64,000 nt of DNA from JABSSA01 sp039984715 (GCA_039984715.1 JBDWUA010000014.1:1-64000), one strand, 5' to 3'; shown: positions 26,931-36,700, counted from the first letter of the stretch. Translations and numbers: made by a program. Notes: a model not told the origin generated them from the sequence alone.

Positions 26931-26959
26931 AATGAGGCGGCGGTTAAAATCGCCTCATT
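26931..26959 (+). terminator. Stem-loop between pstS and pstC
   Basis: AATGAGGCG (26931-26939) pairs with CGCCTCATT (26951-26959) around an 11-base loop. No strong T run follows. It probably stabilises pstS mRNA or lowers read-through into pstCAB. Confidence 0.6.
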
Positions 26960-27006
26960 CGAAATCAAAAAGATCCTCGAACGCGCGTAGGACATCAGGG
27001 GGATAG

Positions 27007-28476
27007 ATGCCCATTTACTGGCTTTGCATAATCGTGTTTGTCCTTGCGGCAATCGGCTTCTTTTTGGGGCGCAGGCGCGCGCTTCAAGATGCAGGTGGTA
27101 AAGGTATCAACCTGCATTCTCTTCCATCCTATTATGGCTGGAATGTCTTTATGAAGGCCGTGGTGCCAGCGTTCGGTTTGATGGCGGTTTGGTTGCTGGT
27201 GCAACCGATTGTCATTCAGAACAAGGTGTCAAAATTGATCCCGGCAAGCGAAATCGCCGAAGGATCAAACATTGGGTTGGTCATGACAGAGGTGCGCCGA
27301 ACCGCTGTTGGATTGGAAAATGCAGTCGCATCTGGTGCCATTGGCGAAGAAACAGCGGGAAATGCGCACGCAGATGTGGCCGACATCACAAGCCGTCTGA
27401 AAGACGCGGGCCAAATTGTAACAGGGATCACTCAACCAGTTTTACATGCGGCGCAGGTCTATCGATCCTCAGCTGCGTCGTCGGCTTTGGCGATGACCAT
27501 ATTGGTTGTGCTGACAGCAATCACAGCGATTGCGGTTTCGGTGTTTCAAACGCACAAGGATTTCCGCGCGCGCAATGTGGTTGAACAGGGTGTTCTTGCC
27601 CTGTTGATCGCGGCGGCGTCGGTGGCGATTTTGACGACCATTGGCATCATCCTGTCGCTGATCTTCAATACGATTGAATTCTTCCGACTTTATCCTGCGT
27701 CAGAGTTCTTTACGCTTTTGGAATGGGCCCCCAGCTTTTCTGGACGGGGTGGGGCATCCAGTTTGGGCATTTTGCCACTGCTTTGGGGCACAATTTACAT
27801 CTCTATTGTGGCGTTGTTGGTCGCAGTTCCGATTGGATTGTTTGCCGCGATTTATTTGTCCGAATACGCCGATGTGCGGTTGCGTGGGATTGCCAAGCCG
27901 CTGTTGGAAATCCTCGCGGGTATCCCCACAATCGTTTATGGCCTGTTCGCGTTGCTGACCATCGGACCGATGTTGATGAGCGTATTTGGCGACGATGGTT
28001 TTGGTTGGATGGGGGGCGGGCGCGCTGTCATGACCGCTGGGATTGCCATGGGAATAATGTTGATCCCGTTTGTTAGCTCGTTGTCGGATGACATTATCAA
28101 CGCGGTCCCACAATCGCTGCGCGACGGGTCATATGGGCTTGGTGCGACACATTCCGAAACGATCCGCCAAGTGGTCTTACCGGCCGCATTGCCGGGCATT
28201 GTTGGCGCTGTTTTGTTGGCTGCCAGCCGTGCGATTGGCGAAACGATGATCGTTGTTCTTGGGGCAGGGGCGGCGGCACGTCTGTCTTTGAACCCGTTCG
28301 AGGCCATGACCACGGTGACGGCCAAGATTGTGTCGCAACTGACGGGCGATTCAGATTTCGCATCCCCCGAAGCCCTTGTGGCCTTTGCTTTGGGTATCTC
28401 ATTGTTTGTTCTGACATTGGGTCTGAATATCTTTGCCTTATACATCGTGCGCAAATACCGGGAGCAGTACGAATGA
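27007..28476 (+). CDS. pstC: Phosphate ABC transporter permease PstC
   Basis: The 489-aa inner-membrane permease is well above the 319 aa of E. coli PstC. Extra N-terminal sequence holds two or more helices and a soluble stretch (about residues 70-150). The permease core (about 270-485) has six helices and the EAA-like loop DGSYGLGATHSETIRQVVLPAALPG, written here only as GLGATHSETIRQVVLP. The long form is common in alphaproteobacteria. It overlaps pstA by 4 bases. Confidence 0.93.
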   Translation: MPIYWLCIIVFVLAAIGFFLGRRRALQDAGGKGINLHSLPSYYGWNVFMKAVVPAFGLMAVWLLVQPIVIQNKVSKLIPASEIAEGSNIGLVMTEVRRTAVGLENAVASGAIGEETAGNAHADVADITSRLKDAGQIVTGITQPVLHAAQVYRSSAASSALAMTILVVLTAITAIAVSVFQTHKDFRARNVVEQGVLALLIAAASVAILTTIGIILSLIFNTIEFFRLYPASEFFTLLEWAPSFSGRGGASSLGILPLLWGTIYISIVALLVAVPIGLFAAIYLSEYADVRLRGIAKPLLEILAGIPTIVYGLFALLTIGPMLMSVFGDDGFGWMGGGRAVMTAGIAMGIMLIPFVSSLSDDIINAVPQSLRDGSYGLGATHSETIRQVVLPAALPGIVGAVLLAASRAIGETMIVVLGAGAAARLSLNPFEAMTTVTAKIVSQLTGDSDFASPEALVAFALGISLFVLTLGLNIFALYIVRKYREQYE

Positions 28477-29828
28477 CCGACGCATCCTCGCCTGAAACAG
28501 GCAAGTCCGCAGCATTTATGTCATTGATGAAACCCGATGCACGCACGCGAAAACGAAACGTTGCCGAACGGCGCTTTCGTGCATATGGATTGACGGCCAT
28601 TGGGGCAGGGATCCTGTTACTGATTGTTCTGTTGACGACTATCTTGTCCAATGGGCTTGGTGCATTTCAACAGACATTCATCGACGTGCCTGTGTATCTT
28701 GATCCGGCTAAGTTGGACAAAAAAGGTCAACGCAATATCGACGATATCAAGAAGGCGTCGACCTTTGCCTATACGCCCTTGATTCAAGATGCAGTGTTGA
28801 AACAGGTGCAGGACGCCGGCATCGAGACACCGTTTGAAAAACGCAAAGACATGAAGTCGTTGATCTCTGCCTCTGCGGCGGCACAGGTGCGCGACGTCGT
28901 GATTGCCGATCCGAACTTGATTGGTGAAACGATTGAATTTCGCATTCTCGCCTCAAGCCGCGTCGATGGATATCTTAAGGGGCGTGTAAAACGCGAAGAC
29001 GTTGCACGTGACAAGAACATTAGTGCGGAACATCTTGATCTGGTCGATGGCCTTCAGGCTGCGGGCGTTCTGAACAAAACGTTTAACTCAGCCTTCATTT
29101 TTGGTGCAGACGCCTCAGAAAGCCGCGCTGAACAAGCAGGGCTTGGCGTTTCGATGATTGGCTCATTCTTTATGATGTTGGTCGTTCTGGTGCTTGCCCT
29201 GCCGATTGGGGTGGCGGCTTCGATCTATTTGGAAGAGTTCGCGCCCAAGAACCGGATAACGGACCTGATCGAAGTCAACATTTCCAATCTGGCTGCGGTT
29301 CCGTCGATCGTTTTTGGTATTCTTGGCTTGGCAATCTTCATCCAGTTTGTGCACTTGCCGCAATCCGCCCCGCTTGTCGGTGGTTTGGTTCTGACGTTGA
29401 TGACATTGCCGACGATCATCATTTCAACGCGCGCATCGCTGAAAGCTGTGCCCCCGTCGATCCGCGATGCCGCATTGGGGGTTGGCGCGTCCAAGATGCA
29501 ATCGGTCTTTCACCATGTCCTGCCATTGGCAGCGCCGGGCATTCTGACGGGAACAATCATCGGCTTGGCCCAAGCGCTTGGCGAGACGGCGCCATTGCTT
29601 TTGATTGGTATGGTTGGGTTCATTGCGACAAACGCTCCTGATGGCCTTGCCAGCGGTTTGCTTGATCCAAACTCGGCCATGCCTGCGCAAATCTATGAAT
29701 GGGCCAAACGGGCCGATCCCGCCTATTACGAGCGTGCTTGGGGCGGCATTATCATATTGCTGATCTTCCTGATCACAATGAATACAGTGGCTGTTATCCT
29801 GCGCCGCCGTTTCGAACGTCGCTGGTAA
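28473..29828 (+). CDS. pstA: Phosphate ABC transporter permease PstA
   Basis: This 451-aa partner of PstC has an N-terminal helix and a large soluble insert (about residues 70-225) of the DUF3333 type seen in alphaproteobacterial PstA. The permease core carries the coupling loop GVGASKMQSVFHHVLPLAAP. E. coli PstA has 296 residues. The insert lies on the periplasmic side by simple helix counting (inference). The ATG overlaps the pstC stop, and pstB follows after 12 bases. Confidence 0.93.
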   Translation: MTDASSPETGKSAAFMSLMKPDARTRKRNVAERRFRAYGLTAIGAGILLLIVLLTTILSNGLGAFQQTFIDVPVYLDPAKLDKKGQRNIDDIKKASTFAYTPLIQDAVLKQVQDAGIETPFEKRKDMKSLISASAAAQVRDVVIADPNLIGETIEFRILASSRVDGYLKGRVKREDVARDKNISAEHLDLVDGLQAAGVLNKTFNSAFIFGADASESRAEQAGLGVSMIGSFFMMLVVLVLALPIGVAASIYLEEFAPKNRITDLIEVNISNLAAVPSIVFGILGLAIFIQFVHLPQSAPLVGGLVLTLMTLPTIIISTRASLKAVPPSIRDAALGVGASKMQSVFHHVLPLAAPGILTGTIIGLAQALGETAPLLLIGMVGFIATNAPDGLASGLLDPNSAMPAQIYEWAKRADPAYYERAWGGIIILLIFLITMNTVAVILRRRFERRW

Positions 29829-29840
29829 AAGGGCAGGCAC

Positions 29841-30638
29841 ATGAACGATCTGAACAAACTGGAGCCTGACGTGGACCAGAACAAAGCGAAAATTGAAGCA
29901 AAAGGTGTGCAGGTCCATTATGCGGATACGCACGCGATCAAAGACGTGAATGTCACCATCGAAGACAAAACCGTGACGGCGTTTATCGGACCATCGGGGT
30001 GTGGGAAATCCACGTTCTTGCGCTGCATCAACCGGATGAACGACACGATTGATATTTGCCGTGTCGAAGGTGACATTCGGATAGATGGCGAAGACATTTA
30101 CGACCCCAAAGTTGATCCGGTTCAATTGCGCGCCAAGGTCGGCATGGTCTTTCAGAAACCAAACCCGTTCCCCAAATCGATCTATGACAATGTCGCTTAC
30201 GGTCCGCGTATTCACGGATTGGCAAGCAACAAGGCGGAACTGGACGAAATCGTTGAAAACTCACTGCGTAGAGGTGCAATTTGGGACGAGGTAAAAGACC
30301 GTCTTGATGCGCCCGGAACGGGGTTGTCGGGTGGCCAACAACAGCGTTTGTGCATCGCGCGCGCGGTTGCGACGGAACCGGAAATACTGTTGATGGATGA
30401 ACCTTGTTCTGCGCTTGATCCGATTGCGACGTCACAGGTTGAAAACTTGATCGACGAATTGCGCCAAAGCTTTTCAGTCGTCATTGTGACACACTCGATG
30501 CAACAAGCCGCACGTGTCAGCCAGAAGACTGCGTTTTTCCACTTGGGTAATCTGGTTGAATACGGCGAAACCGGACAGATTTTTACAAACCCCGTAGACC
30601 CGCGCACCGAAAGCTATATCACAGGACGGATTGGTTAA
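29841..30638 (+). CDS. pstB: Phosphate ABC transporter ATP-binding protein
   Basis: PstB is the ATPase of phosphate import. Its 265 residues are normal. Walker A is GPSGCGKST (about 52-60), the signature is LSGGQQQRLCIARA and Walker B is EILLMDEPCSALDP. The QKPNPFPKSIYDNV Q-loop region is characteristic of PstB and separates it from other ABC ATPases. The phoU start follows 4 bases after its stop. Confidence 0.96.
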   Translation: MNDLNKLEPDVDQNKAKIEAKGVQVHYADTHAIKDVNVTIEDKTVTAFIGPSGCGKSTFLRCINRMNDTIDICRVEGDIRIDGEDIYDPKVDPVQLRAKVGMVFQKPNPFPKSIYDNVAYGPRIHGLASNKAELDEIVENSLRRGAIWDEVKDRLDAPGTGLSGGQQQRLCIARAVATEPEILLMDEPCSALDPIATSQVENLIDELRQSFSVVIVTHSMQQAARVSQKTAFFHLGNLVEYGETGQIFTNPVDPRTESYITGRIG

Positions 30639-30642
30639 GCAC

Positions 30643-31350
30643 ATGGCGAATTCAGAACAACATATCGCGTCTGCCTTTGATCGTGACCTCGAAGCAATTC
30701 AGGCGCAAATTATGAAAATGGGCGGGCTTGTCGAAGCATCGATCATGAACGCAGCCATCAGCCTTGAAACACGCGACGAAGAGCTGGCCGAACAGGTGCG
30801 CAAGGGCGACAAGGCAATTGATCAATTGGAAGAATTGATTAACGAAGAAGCCGCGCGGGTCATCGCATTGCGCGCGCCGACCGCGATTGATTTGCGTCTT
30901 GTGTTGAGTGTCATGAAAATCAGTGCCAACCTTGAACGCATTGGCGACTATTCAAAGAACCTGGCCAAACGAACAGGCGTCTTGACGCAGATGGCTCCGG
31001 TCAGCGACAGTGCAGGCGCGTTGCGACGCATGGCCCGAGAGGTTGAACGCATGCTGAAAGACTCGCTTGATGCGTATATTGCGCGCGATGCGGAACTGGC
31101 CTTGGACGTTATTGCCCGCGATGAAGATGTCGATCAAATGTACACGTCAATATTCCGCGAATTCCTGACCCACATGATGGAAGACCCACGCAATATCACG
31201 GCCTGTATGCACCTGCATTTCATTGCGAAGAACATGGAACGTATGGGCGATCACGTCACGTCTATTGCGGAACAGGTTGTGTATCTGGTGACCGGTGACT
31301 CGCCCGACGAAGCGCGTGTCAAAGCCGACCGCACATCGATTGACGTTTAG
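30643..31350 (+). CDS. phoU: Phosphate signalling protein PhoU
   Basis: PhoU links the Pst transporter state to PhoR and represses the regulon when phosphate is ample. I chose the ATG at 30643 (235 aa) over the TTG at 30631, which overlaps the pstB stop. The protein is all-helical, with two PhoU repeats whose metal-binding acidic signatures are visible: SANLERIGDYSKNLAKR and FIAKNMERMGDHVTSIAEQ. The gene is tightly packed between pstB and phoB. Confidence 0.95.
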   Translation: MANSEQHIASAFDRDLEAIQAQIMKMGGLVEASIMNAAISLETRDEELAEQVRKGDKAIDQLEELINEEAARVIALRAPTAIDLRLVLSVMKISANLERIGDYSKNLAKRTGVLTQMAPVSDSAGALRRMAREVERMLKDSLDAYIARDAELALDVIARDEDVDQMYTSIFREFLTHMMEDPRNITACMHLHFIAKNMERMGDHVTSIAEQVVYLVTGDSPDEARVKADRTSIDV

Positions 31351-31354
31351 CGTC

Positions 31355-32044
31355 ATGTCTGCCGGACAACCCCGCGTTCTTGTGGTCGAAGACGAACCGG
31401 CACAGCGCGAAGTCCTTGCCTATAATCTGGAAGCAGAAGGGTTTGTCGTCAGTCGGGCAGGGGATGGTGAAGAAGCATTGCTTTTGGTCGAAGAAGACCT
31501 GCCCGATATCATCGTTCTGGATTGGATGATGCCGAACCTGTCTGGCATCGAAGTATGCCGCCGCCTGAAAATCAAACCCGAAACGCGATCTATCCCAGTC
31601 ATCATGCTGTCCGCCCGTTCGGAAGAAGTCGACAAAGTGCGTGGTTTGGAAACGGGGGCTGATGATTATGTGGTCAAACCTTATTCTGTCATTGAATTAA
31701 TGGCGCGTGTGCGGTCGCAATTGCGGCGTGTCCGTCCATCGGCTGTAGGGCAACAACTTGAATTTGAAGACATAATCCTTGATTCCGAAGGTCACAAAGT
31801 ATCGCGCGACGGCATCGAGTTGAAATTAGGTCCGACTGAATTCCGCCTGCTGTCTACGTTCATGGAAAAGCCCGGACGCGTCTGGAGCCGTGAGCAATTG
31901 TTAGACAGGGTGTGGGGCCGCGATATTTATGTGGATACGCGCACCGTTGACGTTCACATTGGACGATTGCGCAAATCTTTGACTCTGAACGGAGGCACAG
32001 ACCCTTTGCGCACAGTGCGTGGTGCTGGATACGCGTTAGGCTGA
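31355..32044 (+). CDS. phoB: Phosphate-regulon response regulator
   Basis: PhoB is the DNA-binding partner of PhoR. The ATG at 31355 (229 aa) lies 4 bases after phoU; an upstream in-frame start inside phoU is rejected. The receiver domain has the phosphoacceptor Asp56 in VLDWMMPNLSG and the conserved VVKPYS Lys. The C-terminal winged helix (about 130-228) contains the recognition region YVDTRTVDVHIGRLRKSL. It should bind the Pho box at 25741 and so autoregulate. Confidence 0.95.
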   Translation: MSAGQPRVLVVEDEPAQREVLAYNLEAEGFVVSRAGDGEEALLLVEEDLPDIIVLDWMMPNLSGIEVCRRLKIKPETRSIPVIMLSARSEEVDKVRGLETGADDYVVKPYSVIELMARVRSQLRRVRPSAVGQQLEFEDIILDSEGHKVSRDGIELKLGPTEFRLLSTFMEKPGRVWSREQLLDRVWGRDIYVDTRTVDVHIGRLRKSLTLNGGTDPLRTVRGAGYALG

Positions 32045-32053
32045 GATGATCCT

Positions 32054-32824
32054 CTAAAGGTCGTCAATCAAGCTGCGGGGCAGGGACGCCAATAATTCTG
32101 TAACGGTTGATCGGCAATCCGCACCAACCCAATGCTGTCCCATCAACGCGGCAGCCAAAGGATCGTGACGCAAAACAATGCGCCGCCATCTGTGCAGGAT
32201 GATCAGCCGCAAGACCAACTTATCTTCGCTACTAAATGTGTCGGACTCTGCATAGGGCGTGAGCCGGGACAGCAGACTTACATAGCTTTCGGTTTGTTCC
32301 GCAGACGTCAGGCAATCGCGGACCCATGGCGGCATAGCTGTGACATCAAATGTGGTGGCAAGCGCATCAGGGGCAGGGTGCGTTGACAAAACACAACGTG
32401 GCGCTATCGGAATGCCCGCACTCTTTGGCGGAGCGGTCTCGAAGGTCAGCAAAAGAACCTGCGCGGGCTGAGCCATCGTGCTCGAATACACGATATCATG
32501 AACCGCTTTGGTCTCAATGCGGGCTGTGTCGGTCAAGCCGTACCGTGCTTCGCGACCTTCACGGCGGCTTTCGATCCAACCATCTTTGCGCAATCGATGC
32601 AATGCAACGCGCAACGCTTCTGGTTTAATACCTAATCGCGTGCTTAACCGTGAGACCAACGGACCCGATAATTCAGCACCTTCCTCGGCGGCCAAGTCCC
32701 CAAAAAGCGTCACAAGAAACGACCAAACTTTGAGGTCGCCAAAGCTGCGCAAATCGTCAAGAAGTGCGATTTCAGTCATGAATTGATGGGTTTCGGTTGC
32801 AGCATGCTGTGCATTCGCAACCAT
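32054..32824 (-). CDS. PaaX-family transcriptional regulator
   Basis: The 256-aa protein (or 241 aa from the ATG at 32779, which starts at MTEIALLDDL) has an N-terminal winged helix (LGIKPEALRVALHRLRKDGWIESRREG) and a C-terminal PaaX domain (LILHRWRRIVLRHDPLAAAL). PaaX represses phenylacetate degradation by sensing phenylacetyl-CoA. No paa gene lies in the window, so the target is unknown. The CoA-linked region to the right and the adjacent PcaC-like gene are possible targets (inference). It is convergent with phoB. Confidence 0.82.
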   Translation of the reverse strand: MVANAQHAATETHQFMTEIALLDDLRSFGDLKVWSFLVTLFGDLAAEEGAELSGPLVSRLSTRLGIKPEALRVALHRLRKDGWIESRREGREARYGLTDTARIETKAVHDIVYSSTMAQPAQVLLLTFETAPPKSAGIPIAPRCVLSTHPAPDALATTFDVTAMPPWVRDCLTSAEQTESYVSLLSRLTPYAESDTFSSEDKLVLRLIILHRWRRIVLRHDPLAAALMGQHWVGADCRSTVTELLASLPRSLIDDL

Positions 32825-32893
32825 ATGCGCACGCTACTTGTAAAGACCTGCGGCGGCATTTGTCTGCAACTGTGACCCGCGCCAAACAGTCCG

Positions 32894-33274
32894 TCAGACG
32901 TCAATACCCATGTCTTTATATGTGTCTTTCGCCAATTTCAGTGCGCGATTGGCCCGAGGAACGCCCGCATAAATCGCGACATGCTGAAACGCTTCTATCA
33001 CATCTTGCGGTGATGCACCTGTGTTGGCTGTTGCACGAATATGCATCGGGATTTCGTCGAAATTGCCCAACGCAGCCAGCAACGCGAGCGTTAGCATCGA
33101 TCGTTCCCGCTGTGTGATTGCGTCTGATGCCCAAACCTGACCCCACGCACCCTGAGTGATCAGATCTTGAAACGGTTCATCAAAATCGGATTTCTGTGCT
33201 TCAGCTCGATCAACATGCGCGTCACCTAATACAGCGCGACGGATTTTCATGCCTTTGTCGTGTTGTGTCGTCAT
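32894..33274 (-). CDS. Carboxymuconolactone decarboxylase family protein (PcaC-like)
   Basis: The 126-aa protein matches 4-carboxymuconolactone decarboxylase in length and motifs (WASDAITQRERSMLTLALLAALG and HIRATANTGASPQDVIEAF; both longer than needed to recognise the AhpD/PcaC fold). PcaC acts in protocatechuate breakdown. The family also has AhpD-like members, but the CxxC of AhpD is absent. The rest of the pca pathway is not in the window, so it is an isolated gene beside the PaaX regulator. Confidence 0.82.
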   Translation of the reverse strand: MTTQHDKGMKIRRAVLGDAHVDRAEAQKSDFDEPFQDLITQGAWGQVWASDAITQRERSMLTLALLAALGNFDEIPMHIRATANTGASPQDVIEAFQHVAIYAGVPRANRALKLAKDTYKDMGIDV

Positions 33275-33482
33275 CCCAAACTCTCGAATGCTGTCGTTTC
33301 GTCACGTTCAATGTAAGACACGACAAAGCCCAGCAACTGTCCGAACGCAAGTATTATGACGTTGTTGTGGGATGATACGCGATATTTGGGTCATGCATTA
33401 ATATTACATAATACTGATTATGAGATATTAGTTACCGATTTGAACCAAATGTCAAAGGCAGCCTTTTGCGCCAAAGTGGATG

Positions 33483-34595
33483 CTACTCTGTTGCCGCTTC
33501 TGCAAGTATTTTGAGAATACTTGCAGCGCCATCAGCGACAAGAAAAACCGCATGCGCTTTTTCAACGCTTGTGAGGCTCGACCACATTCGCCCAGAATAA
33601 TCACCTTTCAGTATCACGGCGTCGACTTCGCCAGACTCGACATCAAGTGTCATACTCAGGTCGTCGGATTCCATCTGCAGTGCAGCAGCGCCATGCGTCA
33701 GTTGTCGCAAAGCTGCTGACCTCTCGGCTTTCAAGTCGGCAATACGCTGTTGGCGTTCGCTTTCACTGAGCTGGCTGGCACGAGCCATTTCTTTGCGCCA
33801 TGTCCGCATTGCTGCAAGCACAGCTCCACCCGCCGTTAAAGGCAACAATGGTGGGCATAACACGCCGACGACGACACCAATCCCCACGCCAGTTCCAACG
33901 CCGCTCTCTATCGCTCGACCGCTTGCTTTTAAGCGCATCGAGATTGGGTTTGAAATGTTATCCGAAAAAGTCCCTGCCATGGTTTTTTGCAGATTTGCAG
34001 CCAATTTGGGAATTGAAGCGACACGCGATCTCGCATTGTCTTGGAGCCCTCCGACCATACTTGGCACGGAGGTTACGCTTGATTTTGCACCGTCCCAGAC
34101 ACTTCCAGACACCGACGCCACATTATCCAAAGCACGAGTAAACCTTGACGATTTCAGAAATGGTTCCGTTGGTTGCGGAGCGTATTCTGAAAGAACTTCA
34201 AGTTCGACTTTGGCATTTGATAAGGTTGCTTGTTCAATGCGCATTCGCGCAGTTTTGGCGAGTGTTGATGCTCTGGAAATTGATGAGAAAATCTGGTGCA
34301 TTTCATCGTCAGAGACGGATTCCATTTGATCAATGTCATCCAACATCAATATGACCGCCGTCAAGCTGGGTGCATGTACGGTATGAAAAGACCTGTTTAG
34401 ACGCCATTTTTCCGGGTCTTTACCAAGGGCATCCGCCACATATTTTATGTCGTCATCAAGAGTTCCAATAGCACGCTTGAATTCACGACCAACCATTGAA
34501 CGTGCTTCGATCAATTCAGAAAGTACTTCTAAATTGCGCAGCCTCTCGTTGTCGGAATTTTCATAGTTCAAGGTTGAAAATCCTTCATAAGGCAT
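33483..34595 (-). CDS. Unknown protein with glycine-rich hydrophobic segment, 370 aa
   Basis: I do not recognise this protein. The N-terminal half (about 1-175) is helical and rich in charged residues. A Ser/Ala-rich section follows (about 176-225). Then comes a Gly/Val-rich hydrophobic stretch (GVGTGVGIGVVVGVL, about residues 238-265), and then a basic coiled-coil-like segment (about 270-305). The arrangement resembles proteins that insert a glycine-zipper hairpin into membranes. The gene is monocistronic with at least 200 bases of non-coding sequence on both sides. Its unassigned nature suggests an accessory gene. Confidence 0.6.
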   Translation of the reverse strand: MPYEGFSTLNYENSDNERLRNLEVLSELIEARSMVGREFKRAIGTLDDDIKYVADALGKDPEKWRLNRSFHTVHAPSLTAVILMLDDIDQMESVSDDEMHQIFSSISRASTLAKTARMRIEQATLSNAKVELEVLSEYAPQPTEPFLKSSRFTRALDNVASVSGSVWDGAKSSVTSVPSMVGGLQDNARSRVASIPKLAANLQKTMAGTFSDNISNPISMRLKASGRAIESGVGTGVGIGVVVGVLCPPLLPLTAGGAVLAAMRTWRKEMARASQLSESERQQRIADLKAERSAALRQLTHGAAALQMESDDLSMTLDVESGEVDAVILKGDYSGRMWSSLTSVEKAHAVFLVADGAASILKILAEAATE

Positions 34596-34954
34596 TGGTT
34601 CAATTGGAGTTAGTTGATCATTCTGGGTCAGCTGTTTCTATGATGTGGCTGGCGACATGTCCTACCAAGTTACCTTTGAGCGTGTAACTTGTCCCAAGCA
34701 TGCACATAGTGTCAAATCTTTCGCGGCATTCCGTTCAAAGATACGGTAACAAAACGGGTTCGGCAAACACCCGGGGATTTAATCATTCCCACTGGTGTCA
34801 TGTGGCCGCCTACTCACTGCAAAAAGCCAGCGTTCGCGGTACAAGATGGATCGCCTTGCGTCACAAACTGCAATCTCAAGTATACTAAATCGGTTTTGAC
34901 AGCGTACGATGACAGTGAATTGCACCGTGACGACCGTGGGAGGGCAGCACACAC
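34596..34954. other. Divergent intergenic region, no gene seen
   Basis: The 359 bases separate the unknown 370-aa gene from the acyl-CoA synthetase gene. Short open frames exist on both strands but lack ribosome binding sites and recognisable content. A GGGAGGG ribosome binding site lies at about 34939-34945, before the acyl-CoA synthetase start. Confidence 0.5.
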
Positions 34955-36691
34955 ATGACACTCAAGTCAAACGACGTGTCACCGCAAACTGCGATGTCCC
35001 TTGATGATGCAGTCGCGAAGATCACAAGCGAAAACCCAGTATTTGAGCTGACACAGGCGACCATTCGCGGTGTGACATATCCTGTCTTTAAGAATGTCGC
35101 GACTGATCTTGGTCAGATGTTGCGCAACGCCAAACCTGCCCATGATAACGGTCAAGCTGAATATTTAGTTTTTGGATCAGAAAGATATACTTACGACGCG
35201 TTCTTAACGCATGTTGAGGCTGTGGCAAACCAATTGAAAACGCGATTTAACGTTGGTTCTGGTACACGTGTTGCATTGGCAATGGCCAACTGCCCGGAAA
35301 TGTTGATTGCCAAAATGGCGATTGTTAGTCTGGGCGGAGTCGTTGTTTTTTTAAACGCTTGGTGGACACAAGAAGAGCTTGTTTACCCAATTGAAGACAG
35401 CGCTGTTCGCATTGTTTTTGCGGATGAGAAACGACTTGAACGATTATCGCCGCTTAAGGACACAAATGATCTTCATTTGATTTCGGTCCGGTGTGATGGT
35501 GGCGATGTAAGGTTTTCAGACTTGCTTGCGCACCCTGCCCGCGCTGTTGACTGGCCAGAGATTGACCCGGATTCGGATTTTGCAGTGATGTATTCATCAG
35601 GCACCACGGGGCATCCAAAGGGCGTCGTGCTGACCCACCGTGGCGCAATCAACGCTGTGTATTCTTGGCTGATGCAGCTTTCGATATTACCCCTGACAGA
35701 TACGCAACCGGCGTCTGACACCGCTCCACCGCGTCCATGCGGTATGATCATAACGCCGCTATTTCATGTCACGGCAAGCCACCCGGCGTTCTTGGTGTCG
35801 ATACCTGCAGGCGCAAAGCTGGTGTTGATGGCGCGTTGGGATGCAGACGAAGCGGTCAGATTGATTGATCGTGAAAAGGTCACGCGTGTCATTGGTGTTC
35901 CGACACAGACGGCCGATATAATGGATGCAGCCAAACGTTTGGGATCAGAGTTGAAATCATTATCGGTTTTGGGATCCGGTGGTGCAAAACGCCCCCCTGC
36001 ACAAGTCACCGAATTGAACGAGGCCCTGCCAAACACGCAAATTGGTACAGGCTGGGGAATGACAGAAACCAACGCAATTGGGATTGGCGCCATTGGGGAT
36101 GAATACGTGTCCCACCCGGCATCGGCGGGTCGTCTGTATCCGCCCATTCAACAGCTCGAATTTCGTGACCCAAATGGGTTGCCTGTTTCGCAAGGCGAGA
36201 TTGGTGAAATTACGGTAAAAAGCGCGTGTAACATGCGGGAATATTTAAATAAACCAGAGGCGACACAAGACGCCCTTCAGGATGGATGGTTGCGCACAGG
36301 TGACTTGGGCTTCATTGATGAAAATGGCGTCGTGACGATCGTCGACAGAATAAAAAACATCATTATTCGGGGTGGTGAAAATATCGCCTGCCTCGATGTC
36401 GAGGCCGCGTTGCATGGGCACCCGGCAGTATTGGAAGCCTGTTCGTTTGCGGTGCCGCATTCCCGATTGGGCGAAGTCGTGGGCGCGGTGGTTCTTTTGC
36501 GCCAAGGTCACGATGCGACTGCTGGTGAAATTACGGATTATTTACGCGAGCGGATCGCGCATTTCAAAGTGCCGGAAAACATCTGGATGTACGAAACCAC
36601 CCTGCCCCGTGGCGCGACGGACAAATTGGATCGGCGCGGCATTCAACAGCATTGTATCGGGCAATTGCCCCAAACCTCCTCCTCCGAATGA
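34955..36691 (+). CDS. AMP-forming acyl-CoA synthetase
   Basis: The 578-aa class I adenylate-forming enzyme activates a carboxylic acid to its CoA thioester. The P-loop-like A3 motif is MYSSGTTGHPKGVVLTH (about residue 210), A5 is GWGMTETNAIG, A7 is WLRTGDLGFID and A8 is RIKNIIIRGGENI. The A10 lysine is in PRGATDKLDRR. The acid specificity cannot be read from sequence. GGGAGGG precedes the ATG. It leads an operon with the SDR at 36701 and opens the catabolic-looking region. Confidence 0.9.
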   Translation: MTLKSNDVSPQTAMSLDDAVAKITSENPVFELTQATIRGVTYPVFKNVATDLGQMLRNAKPAHDNGQAEYLVFGSERYTYDAFLTHVEAVANQLKTRFNVGSGTRVALAMANCPEMLIAKMAIVSLGGVVVFLNAWWTQEELVYPIEDSAVRIVFADEKRLERLSPLKDTNDLHLISVRCDGGDVRFSDLLAHPARAVDWPEIDPDSDFAVMYSSGTTGHPKGVVLTHRGAINAVYSWLMQLSILPLTDTQPASDTAPPRPCGMIITPLFHVTASHPAFLVSIPAGAKLVLMARWDADEAVRLIDREKVTRVIGVPTQTADIMDAAKRLGSELKSLSVLGSGGAKRPPAQVTELNEALPNTQIGTGWGMTETNAIGIGAIGDEYVSHPASAGRLYPPIQQLEFRDPNGLPVSQGEIGEITVKSACNMREYLNKPEATQDALQDGWLRTGDLGFIDENGVVTIVDRIKNIIIRGGENIACLDVEAALHGHPAVLEACSFAVPHSRLGEVVGAVVLLRQGHDATAGEITDYLRERIAHFKVPENIWMYETTLPRGATDKLDRRGIQQHCIGQLPQTSSSE

Positions 36692-36700
36692 AAGCATCCC

